This document shows, one piece after another, positions 52,853-61,850 of a DNA stretch of 64,000 bases. The translations under genes and the position numbers were made by a program. The stretch spans positions 248,001 to 312,000 of the forward strand of contig SRSI01000028.1 of the NCBI GenBank assembly GCA_005656395.1, written 5' to 3'. The DNA is from Strongyloides papillosus. Its lineage: Eukaryota; Nematoda; Chromadorea; Rhabditida; Strongyloididae. Below the pieces are notes generated by a model. The model was not told the origin of the DNA, did not search any database, and saw only the letters and a program-made list of their open reading frames with translations. Position 1 is the stretch's first letter, and each line of letters begins with the position of its first letter.

Positions 52853-54160
52853 ATGTTAAAATTAAAGATATTTTTTTTGACACTTCTTTTTCTAAGTTTT
52901 ATTTTTTATTATTTTGTTAATTATACACAAACATTTAAATGTTCGGATCTCATATATGGTGAGGAGAATGAAAGATCAGTGTATGTTTAATTACAATTAA
53001 TACATTTTTATTAATAATTTTAGTTTGACATTTGCAAAATATAAAAATTATAAAATTATACCAAATATTATTAAAAGTACTAACTATAGCTATGATAACA
53101 GTATTATCCTAATTCTCCATATTAGTAGTGATCAGAAACTTGAAAAACTAAAAAATCATTTACATAATTGGGAAGGATACATTTCGTTGGCTGTCTATTT
53201 AGACTCTCATACATTTTTTTCATTTGAAACAATATGTACATATTGTAGACTTAAAGAAATTATTGGAATATCTAATAAATTATCAGTTCATTTTGTTTAT
53301 AACAATATTTTTAACAGTACAATTGATGATTATTTACTTTCTCAAGTAATAGGAAATATATGTTATAAATATCCTATTACTTATTTAAATCAATCATGTA
53401 CTAATGTATTAACAAACGAAAAGGAGCTTGGAACAAAGATGAGTAAATATCCGGCTAATATTTTAAGAAATATAGCTAGAAAATATTGTTATGGGAAATA
53501 TATTCTTATAGCTGATGTTGATCATATGTTTTCAAGAAATTTCCACGACAAAATGTTAAATGTTGCAAAAAATAAACTAAATAATGAAAATGATAATAAA
53601 TATGCTCTTGTTTTTAGGATATTTGAAGTTAAAACAAAAAATTTATCTGAAGCACCAAAAGACAAAATTGAATTAAAAGAGTTAATCTCAAAGAAGGAAG
53701 CTTTTGTCTTTCATCATTATTATAAAAATGCGCATTCAATACCTAAATTAGATGAATGGTTATCTATACCAGATCAAGTGGTTCCTGATATTCAATTTAG
53801 TGCGAAATATGATAGATCGTATTGGGAACCACAATTTGTTAGTTTAAATGATATTCCTTATCATGATGAAACATTCCCATATCCAAATAGAGATAATACT
53901 GTACTTGTAAGTTTAATTTATTAAAATAGTTATATTTATTTTTGTAGCGTTGGGAGATGTGTAGAGATGGATATCAATTTTTAATTGTTAACGATGTGTT
54001 CATGTTTCATCTTGGTTTAAAAGAAAAAAATGAATCGAAAGCTGTCGCAATTGCAAAATCACTAACTAATACTCAGGTAGATAATTCTTTAAGTAAATTT
54101 CGGAAGTTAATGGATTCAAAGTATCCTTTGACTGCTAAAGAATGTCCTTTTAATAAATAA
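52853..54160 (+). CDS. GT49 glycosyltransferase (B4GAT1/LARGE-type), type II membrane protein
   Basis: Exons 52853-52980, 53024-53906 and 53948-54160 give 407 residues. The first intron is only 43 bp. A hydrophobic signal-anchor occupies about residues 5-23. The catalytic region has the family landmarks: YPANILRNIARKYC, then ILIADVDHMFS with the metal-binding DVD at 207-209, a WEPQFVS segment followed by PYHDE, and a final block RWEMCRDGYQFLIVNDVFMFHLGLK. In animals this family includes B4GAT1, a glucuronyltransferase that primes matriglycan on dystroglycan; nematodes have an expanded set (bgnt genes) with uncertain acceptors. The donor and acceptor sugars are therefore not assigned. AATAAA at 54152-54157 overlaps the last codons. 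Confidence 0.9.
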
Positions 54161-54388
54161 TGCAATATTTATAGTAATTTTAATATAACAATAGTCAATT
54201 TACTTCTATTAATATTATTAATAAATATAATTCCACACTAAAAAGGTATATCTTTAATGTTAATAATAATAATTATATTGCTTCTATTGTAACATAATAT
54301 CCTATTTAATAATTTTTTTTTGTAATTTATATATATTTTATGATTATTGCTAATATCATGAAATAATTGTTATATTACAATAATTAGG
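54161..54388. other. Short convergent intergenic spacer
   Basis: 228 bp of AT-rich sequence between the GT49 gene and the minus-strand pseudogene. Nothing recognisable. Confidence 0.4.
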
Positions 54389-55154
54389 TTAGAAATAGTT
54401 TAAATTTATTAAACATAAAAATGCTATTATTCGTCTAGGTTTGTCAAACTTAAATTCACCAACATTACATGGATTATCAAAACTAAAGATAATTTCGTAA
54501 TCAGTACGATATTCATTAATACATGTGGACTTTGGATCAAAATGACCCTTATAATTTACTTGATGAGAAATTTTATCACTAGTAAGTAAACTTTTCAAAA
54601 AAACCCACATTGTATTCTTTTATCCTTAAGCATATTATAACAATGCTCTTTACGTTTAATAATATTATTACCAAAAGGAAATTCATTAATTTCTTCATTT
54701 TCTATCCTACAAAGTGAGAGATTACTCATCATTTGATTAATTTTATATTTATCGAGTTTTTTATAAACTTCTAGAGGAATATCCTTATAATCACACAGTT
54801 CTTTAAATATTTCAAAACTACTGTCCTCAGGTAAAGAAAAATATTTATAATTATATTTATAATCATCTGCATTTGTATTAATACCAATAGTAGAAGAATT
54901 ATCAAGTGTTCTACTCATAATATAACAATCTCCTAAATCTTTTTCAGTTTCTATTATAGTTTTCCTTTCAGCTATCAATGCATTAAACATTTCTTTAAAA
55001 ATAATTTTGAATGATGATGATTGTTGTAACTAATTCCATCATCATTGTTTTTTTATTTTATTAAAAATTACAAACTAGTTAATTTTAAAAAAGAACTTAC
55101 TTTCATGATTATTTTCAAAATGATTTCCAATTAAATCTTCTATATGTTGTATAG

Positions 55155-55162
55155 CTTTACAT
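55155..55162. repeat. Target-site duplication, left copy (CTTTACAT)
   Basis: The 8-bp direct repeat immediately left of the hAT-like element is identical to 56053-56060. Removing the element and one copy restores an uninterrupted reading frame in the host pseudogene. Confidence 0.8.
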
Positions 55163-56052
55163 TAGTACATTACTGGGAGCGAATAATACCCCGGATATTA
55201 CGGAGCGGAGCGGATAGTTGACTATCCGGAGCGGATTAGGATCGGGAATTTTACTATCCGCCCCGATTCGTATAAGTATCCGTGGATCGATCCGTATAAT
55301 TATCCGCGGATCGATCCATAAGTATCCGTGTAAGTATCCGCGGATCATTTCATAAGTATCCGTGGATCTATCCGTGTAAGTATCCACGGATCGATCCGTA
55401 TAAGTATCCGTGGATACTTGTAAATTTTAAAACTTAAAAAATATAATACATAAAAATTTAATTATATAGCAACAAATTACTTAAAATTCTTTTGCTCATT
55501 CTAATATTTAAAAAGATATCAGAAAAATTCTTAATTAAACCTTTAAAAATTTTTTTATAATATATAAAATTAATAACAAATATTAAAATTATATTATAAT
55601 TAATAACATAATATTAAAATTAAACTATAAGAAAACAATAAACATTTTTTAAAAATAAAAATATATTAAAAATTTACTATTAATATTGAAATAGTTAATA
55701 AGTTATCAACAATAATAATATAATTAATAATTTAAAAAAAAAATTTATATATTTTAACAATATATTAATAATAATATAATAATTAATATTAATTTTGAGA
55801 CTTGTTACTGTGCAATAAAAACATTAGTTAATTCCTTGATATTTTTGATCAACAGATCGTGATAAGAATATCACAATTATTCACTCTTTACATACATGTC
55901 TTATTTTTTTAAGCCGCATTGTAGTTTACCATTTAACGGCAATTTTTACCATTTATGGATATATCCGGATCTGATCTGCGTCCGCTCCGGAGCACTTTCT
56001 AAATTTTTTTGAGTATCCGATCCGCTCCGCCCCGCTCCGGATTTCTGTACTA
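55163..56052. mobile_element. hAT-like non-autonomous transposon (MITE), 890 bp
   Basis: The element starts TAGTACA and ends TGTACTA. The terminal inverted repeats are short, but subterminal GC-rich motifs are also inverted: GGAGCGG-type sequence on the left, its reverse complement on the right. It is flanked by exact 8-bp direct repeats, CTTTACAT, which fit the hAT target pattern nTnnnnAn. The left third contains about eight imperfect repeats built on AAGTATCCGTGGATCGATCC. The middle is plain AT-rich sequence without a transposase frame. The sequence is clearly GC-richer at both ends than the host DNA. It must depend on a transposase encoded elsewhere. Confidence 0.75.
55195..55420. repeat. 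Subterminal imperfect repeats inside the hAT-like element
   Basis: Repeated variants of GTATCCGTGGATCGATCC alternate with GTATAAGT or GTGTAAGT spacers. Several copies also read as inverted repeats because GGATCGATCC is palindromic. Subterminal repeat arrays of this type serve as transposase-binding sites in hAT elements; that role is inferred here. Confidence 0.65.
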
Positions 56053-56060
56053 CTTTACAT
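56053..56060. repeat. Target-site duplication, right copy (CTTTACAT)
   Basis: This is the partner of 55155-55162, directly abutting the right terminal repeat. Confidence 0.8.
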
Positions 56061-56464
56061 TCATTACCTTTAAATTTATTTACCTCTTCGTTATCGTTAT
56101 TACTTCCAAGATTTTTTTCCTCATCAAAGTTATGTAATTTAAAATTTAGTGGAAAATTGAAGTTAAATTGTTGAGTATAAGTTATGTTACTTCTAATTAT
56201 TTTACTGCTTCTTTTACCCTTGCGGCAATCAAATATAAGACGAAATTGATGAATTCCACATCTCTTCATTCTTGATATAATTTCTGCAACAATCAACTTA
56301 TTTTTACCTTTCTTTGTGCTTCTTCTGTCGTAATTTAATGATAAAAGTTATTTATTTGTTAGGAAAGTTAATTCAGGAGTAGAGAATAAAGCAGTTTTTT
56401 CGGATATATTGTATTTTTCTATTTCATTTGATGATTTTTCGTTACCTAACGAACTAACCTCCAT

Positions 56465-58260
56465 ATCTCTAAAAAGGTTATTATTAACTATTTTGATAAC
56501 CTAGATTATATTTAGAATTAAGAAGTACCATGCTTTATGTTAAAAATATTAACACATAATATTTAATAAACAACTGCCAAATTAAATGTGTTTTAATATT
56601 ATAAGAATAATTTTAATTTCATAGGAAAAATATTATGATATCACAATAAACGTAAAGTAATTGCTGCTTTTAAAATTATAAAAAAGTACACTACAAACAT
56701 TGTTTTTTTCCGTATATTCTGTATATACAGGATGTCTCAAAAGTAACATGAAAAGTTTAAATAAAGATAACTCTCTTTAATGTGAACGTATTTCTATAGA
56801 ATTATATCTATCTGAAAGCCTAACATCTAACTTATAAAATTTTTTAAACAGAATTTATAAATATTAGTTTAAAATATAGTTATGACCATTTATGTGACTT
56901 TCTTTTTTTGTGATTTTTAGGATTTTTTAATCTTTTTAAAAATTATGTAACTTTTTGAAAACTCAATATTTTTCTACACTTTTATATTCATCTGATAGCG
57001 CAACTTGTTTTCTACAAAATATTTTAAGAATCATTATTATATAAGTAATGACGTATCAAACACTTTGTGTCATCGCGTTACTATTTTCCTCAAGGGATTA
57101 ATCTTTCTATTTATAAGTGGATCTATTTCAAAATAGTGAACATTACTCAAAAAATTTATGTGTTCTTCTTCCTCGCTAACAGATATCCTAAAAATTTTAT
57201 TATTATCGCTAACTATCCTAAATTTATAATTAATATTGTGTTGTATAATTGTGTTTTATTTTAGGAGTAAACTCCAGTCCTATATTTAATAAAATTTTTA
57301 CTTATATCTATTTCAAGTAAAATTATAAAACATAAAAAGTTTTTTATATTTCCATAGTGAAAATAATTTTTTATCCCCTGTTAATTATTTTTATATAAAA
57401 CTAAGATTAAATATACAACTACTACCGCTAATTAGCACAATTTTTTGTATGACAGACTATGTTGTTTAGTGTTAATTTCCTCAGTCGCATACTTTTACCT
57501 CTGCCGCAGCGACTTTTTCTAAATTCATAAAAAAACACATTCGTAGATAATAAAAGTTTATGAAACCTTTACAGTGTATTATTCATTCTGCGTAAAAGTA
57601 GATTATTGAAAAAAAAATTTTAAATTTCCAAAAATGGAGATTCTTTTTCGAAACTTTATATCTTGAAATTTTAACTTGATCTCCTCTACAATAATATACC
57701 CATCTTATATTGAAGTTACTGACTATTTTTGAAATAATTAGATTTAAAGTTAATTACCCATAATTTTCACGCATTTTTAACATTTAAAGAAAATTTTTTA
57801 AAATTATTTGTATTAAAAAACTGTTGTAAGGTAGATTATGTTTTCTACAATATTAAAAAAAATAAAGTTATTGCAAAATAATGTCTATAAATGGTTATTT
57901 TACAAGATATTCAAAGGAATAATTTTTAAAAAAAACTTATTAAAACTTTTGATTATGAAACTTTTAAAGCTGATTTTTGTATTTTACAATTGGATTAAGC
58001 TTTAACAATATGTATTTTTATTATTCGTTTACAAAAAAGACATTTCATGTATTGACTTGAAAACATCTCTTATATGTCCTAGTATACCTCAGACATATTT
58101 TAATTTTTCCATTTTCTCTGTAAAAAAAGTTTCTCAGCATTTCAAAAAGTTTTGAACATTAAAATTAAAGTATTTTATCATTTTAATGATAATAAAAATA
58201 AAATTTTTCACTAAAAATTAATTATTTAAGAAATTTTTTTACTTTTAACTTATTAGTATA
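56465..58260. other. Repeat-bearing non-coding region
   Basis: No convincing gene. The sequence CAGGATGTCTCAAAAGT at about 56727 resembles terminal sequences of DNA transposons. A motif around CATCTGAAAGCC occurs at 56808-56850 and in degenerate form at about 56988-57030, and an exact 16-bp part recurs at 50919-50934. This suggests old interspersed repeats. Confidence 0.4.
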
Positions 58261-58261
58261 C

Positions 58262-58460
58262 AAGCAGCCCACTCGCTTCGCTCGTAACCTGCTTGCCCGC
58301 AGGGCCGATGTTATTACGCAAAGCCAAATGTTTTTCTTTGCAGCAATTCGCTTCGCTCGTCGCTGCTTACTTGTAAGGTTGGTGTTTTTATGTAAAGCCC
58401 ATGATTTTCTTTGTAGCATTTTGCTTCGCTCATCGTTGCTTGCTTGCAAAGCCAGGATCT
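58262..58460. repeat. GC-richer tandem repeat, about 74-bp unit, about 2.5 copies
   Basis: The core GCTTCGCTCG recurs at 58274, 58349 and 58422 (last copy GCTTCGCTCA). It is accompanied each time by a TTGCnnGCnnGGCC-like stretch, TTATTACG/TTTTATG, AAAGCC and TTTTCTTTG. Copies differ by substitutions and small indels. Open frames here on both strands are artefacts of the repeat. Confidence 0.75.
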
Positions 58461-58520
58461 ATTACGTAAACATAAAGTATGCATCTGCCCCCTTCTTTTT
58501 ATTCCTTTTTATTAATTATT

Positions 58521-59318
58521 AAAGACTTTTATATCTACTCACTAACGTCACCCCCCAAAAATGCAACGTTAAGCATATTTTGACCCCCTAGATTTCAAAA
58601 TTTGATTCTGAAAATTTGCATGTATATAGATCCCATTACGAGAAATCGGAATTCAAAATAAAAATTCCAAAAATCTTGCTCCATCATGGAGAAAAATGAA
58701 TCCAAAGTGCCGAAAATGGTGCAAATTTTGAATTAATGGACGCGCCGCGTTTTAACAAAATATATCACACACACTAATTACTCAGTAAATGGACGCGCCG
58801 TATTTTAACAAAAAGTATTACACAAATTAGTATGTGTGTAAAATTTTGATCTTGATCAACCCAACTAAAATAAGAAGTGCCAAAACGAGGTTTAATAAAA
58901 TATTTACTAACGCACAGTGGTTTCATCGTGCGCTGCGCGGCGGCCAAGCCCCAATGGAGTATTTCATAAGGTTTCAGACTTCACAATGAATGTTCCGAAG
59001 TTAATTTTTGGAGGTTTTTTTGAGGAAATTGAAATTAATATGAATCCAAAAGTAAAGGTTTCCGTGGCGTTTTTTTTTCTTTAGAGTTATGGGTCGCGTT
59101 TTTTTCTTATATAAATTTACTTTTTTTAACATATAAGGAGTTAAAAATTTTTTTTAAAAATAAAAATTTACCTAGGAGATCTAGAAATTAATAAATAAAA
59201 TAATTGAAAAGATGCAATTTCAAACAACTAATTTAGCATTTTTTATTATTGACATTGATAATTATAAACTTTTTAGATTATTACACCTGTTTGTAACGAA
59301 AAAGTATGAAAATAAATA
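58521..59318. other. Unclassified repeat-like block with direct repeats and a GC-rich patch
   Basis: The block begins with AAAGACTTTTATATCT (58521-58536), which also occurs inside the foldback element arms (59350-59365). The sequence ATGGACGCGCCG followed by TTTTAACAAAA occurs twice, at about 58737 and 58793. A GC-rich patch (GTGCGCTGCGCGGCGGCC) lies at about 58930-58950. No coding frame is supported. It is probably a transposon or satellite remnant. Confidence 0.45.
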
Positions 59319-59519
59319 ACCACATCAAAAACCTAGGTTTTTGTTTTTTAAAGACTTTTATATCTTAACATATTATACGCGCACTTAAATGAATAAAATA
59401 AATTTTGCGAACTTTAAAGGATGAAAATAAATTTCGCGTACTAAAAAGGATGAAAATAAATTCTTATTCCTATAATATCACTCATCTGGATAAAAGTAGC
59501 GTCGTCTAGTGATTTAGAT
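59319..59519 (+). repeat. Left terminal inverted repeat of the foldback element
   Basis: It matches the reverse complement of 60181-60382 with only scattered differences near the inner end (GTGATTTAGATT versus GTGACTTAGATA). Confidence 0.75.
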
Positions 59520-59559
59520 TATATCGATGACTACTACAAAATTATAAAGGCATATACAA

Positions 59560-60170
59560 TGTAATATTCCATGTAAATGAAAATGCAAATGTAAAATCAA
59601 CTTAATCATTAATTTGCTAATAGAAATTAAATATTAAATGAAATTATATATTATAAGAAACGTGTACGATATCCTTTTAATGCTAATGTTGATAAAATTT
59701 TTGTTTGATTACTCTATCTTATTAAAATACGACACTCTCATTGTTGCTACAAATATATTAAAATCCATTTTCTTCTCCAACAATACAACACATATTCGGC
59801 ATCCTTAAAAAAATAATAATTACACAACTTTGATTTAATAAAACTTTTATGTAAACATATACTATCATATATTCTATGTAATCAGAAACAAAAATATTTC
59901 ATGTAAATTCTACTATATCAGTGATTTTTTGCAAATGAAAATAAGTAATACATGAAATTATATATCATAATAAATTTTCACAAAATCCATTTACTGCTAA
60001 TAAGGGTAAAATTGTTGTTTGATTATTATATTTTATTAACATCATACACTCTTAATATTGTTACAAATATATTAAAATCCATTTTCTTTTCCAACAATAG
60101 AAAACATAATCATCACCATTAATAAAAACTAAAAAATCAAATGAAAATTGCACAGCTTCGATTTAATAAT
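59560..60170. repeat. Internal tandem duplication of the foldback element, period about 314 bp
   Basis: TTGTTTGATT at 59701 recurs at 60015. CAAATATATTAAAATCC and the following TTTTCTTCTCCAACAATA recur at the same 314-bp offset with few changes. The copies have diverged far more than the terminal arms. Confidence 0.65.
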
Positions 60171-60180
60171 AAACGATAAT

Positions 60181-60382
60181 TATCTAAGTCACTAGACGAC
60201 GCTACTTTTATCCAGATGAGTGATATTATAGGAATAAGAATTTATTTTCATCCTTTTTAGTACGCGAAATTTATTTTCATCCTTTAAAGTTCGCAAAATT
60301 TATTTTATTCATTTAAGTGCGCGTATAATATGTTAAGATATAAAAGTCTTTAAAAAACAAAAACCTAGGTTTTTGATGTGGT
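60181..60382 (-). repeat. Right terminal inverted repeat of the foldback element
   Basis: This is the partner of 59319-59519 in opposite orientation, including the palindrome around CCTAGG. Confidence 0.75.
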
Positions 60383-61514
60383 TATTTAATTTAATAAGTA
60401 TGTATATAGCTACTAAATTAAAAAAAAATTATTAGATAGAAATTTAAAAGAAGATTTACTTTTAGCTGTTAGATGTATAAAACTAATTTTAAATGTTATT
60501 TTCGTTTGATCTTACTTAATCATGATGCTTTTTAAAATTTATTTAAACTTTTTTTTTGAGTTATACTTTTTATGTTATATAATTTGATATATAATTTTTA
60601 AAAAAAAATCTAATTTTTAGGATTTTTATGGTATTTCTCTGTTTTATTTCCCCTAAAGATATTGACTCTACTGGTTATTTATGCCAGTTTTTGATTATTT
60701 ATCAAAAAGTAATGTAAATAAAGCTATTTTAAAATATTTATCGTTAAAAAAATTAATTTTTAAAATTTTAAACAATTTTTATAAAAATTAAATTTTGGAA
60801 TTTTTCATTTTAAAAATTTTGAACACAATTTATGAATAACCTAGTTTTCATACCCTTTCTGCATATCGTGAATGATAAGTGTACCCTCATTTATCTTTTC
60901 TTTTAGTACATCTATTAAGATTGAGGAACACCTATCATTCACAGACTCAAAGACTTTTAACTTTCTCAGAGACTTTATCATTAGTAATTTTTTTATCGAA
61001 AAATTACTTTTTTACTAACAATTTTTTGGTAATAATTAACTTATGTACAATAATTTATTTTACAATAGTCCATTTTTATGTGCTCATTTTGGAGGGAAAT
61101 AAAACAAAAAAAAACCATTTTTTGTGTAATTTTAAATTTATTCTTGTATGCAATTAATAAATGAAAGATTTGAAAAATTTAATTTTATATGTTGTTTTGT
61201 GTTAGTTTTTTTTTACTTTTCAAAATAAATTTATTCATTATATCAACATTTTTGCAATTGTCAATAAATATCATTCATAATATGTTTAATTAATTATGAC
61301 TGATAATGAGGGTAGTTGTTTCTACTTTAAAATTTTTCAATGGTTGGAGGAAGATGTGAGATTAAGCTTCACATCTGAAGGGACACTCAAGATTATCTTC
61401 AGTTTATTTCATTTCAGAAAAAAACTTTATTTGAGTTGTATTAAGCTTGTGCAATTCATTTTTATCATGTAATCATTTTCAATATATCTTTGCATTACTA
61501 TATTTTTTAAAAGA
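60383..61514. other. Non-coding AT-rich region with one hairpin
   Basis: No supported gene. A 15-bp inverted repeat (GTGAATGATAAGTGT at 60868-60882 against 60928-60942, one mismatch) forms a hairpin with a loop of about 45 bp. A frame overlapping it lacks any recognisable domain. Confidence 0.4.
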
Positions 61515-61850
61515 TTTATAAAAAAAAACGAATCAAACTTGTTAAAAAAATTTTTTATTTTTTTATTTTAAAATATTTTTAAAAAAATTTCAGAGGGGTG
61601 AATTGCGCTGTCAGTGATATCAAAATAGACGGCAATGCTTATTTCAACGGTTAAGATCTTAAAATTATCATTATTTTATAGAATTTATAGAAAAAACGAA
61701 TCAAAATTGTTATTAAAATACTTATTATTACTTTATTCTAAAATATTTAAAAAAAATTTTCTTGAGTGAATTTGAGCCGTCACGGATATCTCGAGAACAG
61801 CATATCGCATCTTAAAGGTTAAGATTTTAAAATGTTCACAACAAATAAAT
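61515..61850. repeat. Tandem duplication, 168-bp period, two diverged copies
   Basis: CGAATCAAA at 61529 and 61697 and GGTTAAGAT at 61649 and 61817 are both 168 bp apart. Between them the copies share a TTTAAAATATTT run and the pattern TGAATT..GC.GTCA..GATATC. Each copy contains a GC-richer core in an AT-rich frame. Confidence 0.65.

Larger units (their letters stand above)
54389..56464 (-). pseudogene. Unrecognised nematode gene disrupted by a stop, a frameshift and a transposon
   Basis: The minus-strand reading starts at ATG 56464. It meets a TAA at 56350-56348 (codon 39), then continues open in the same frame to the transposon at 56052. On the other side of the element the same frame resumes at 55162 and reaches a good donor (GAAA|GTAAGT, exon end 55101). 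Splicing to 54992 (acceptor TTTTTAAAG) continues in frame into a segment of about 130 codons that stops at 54595-54597. A second frame overlapping that end, shifted by one base near a run of seven T, carries on to 54389. So there are three independent lesions: a nonsense codon, an insertion and a frameshift. The protein is Lys/Asn-rich and I recognise no domain. A recoded or cryptically spliced gene is possible but less likely. Confidence 0.7.
59319..60382. mobile_element. Foldback-type element with long terminal inverted repeats, 1064 bp
   Basis: About 200 bp at the left end (59319-59519) is almost perfectly repeated in reverse complement at the right end (60181-60382). The ends read ACCACATC and GATGTGGT and are flanked by TA on both sides (59317-59318 and 60383-60384), as in Tc1/mariner-type insertions. 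Each arm has an 18-bp perfect palindrome near its end and short tandem repeats of GGATGAAAATAAATT. The internal part is a tandem duplication of about 314 bp and has no transposase frame. It is a non-autonomous foldback element or MITE. Confidence 0.75.

Noticed and set aside
55157..55387. 76-codon frame rich in Ile-Arg-Asp-Pro repeats
   Set aside because: It is only the translation of the subterminal repeats of the hAT-like element.
56724..56760. CAGGATGTCTCAAAAGT as the end of a complete mariner-type element
   Set aside because: No matching inverted partner was found within a few kilobases and there is no transposase frame.
58222..58522. Overlapping frames on both strands in the GC-rich tandem repeat
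   Set aside because: They exist because the repeat lacks stop codons. They are not conserved as protein and sit in tandem DNA.
58910..58960. GC-rich patch resembling a tRNA or tRNA-derived SINE head
   Set aside because: No proper A and B boxes at the right spacing and no cloverleaf could be drawn.
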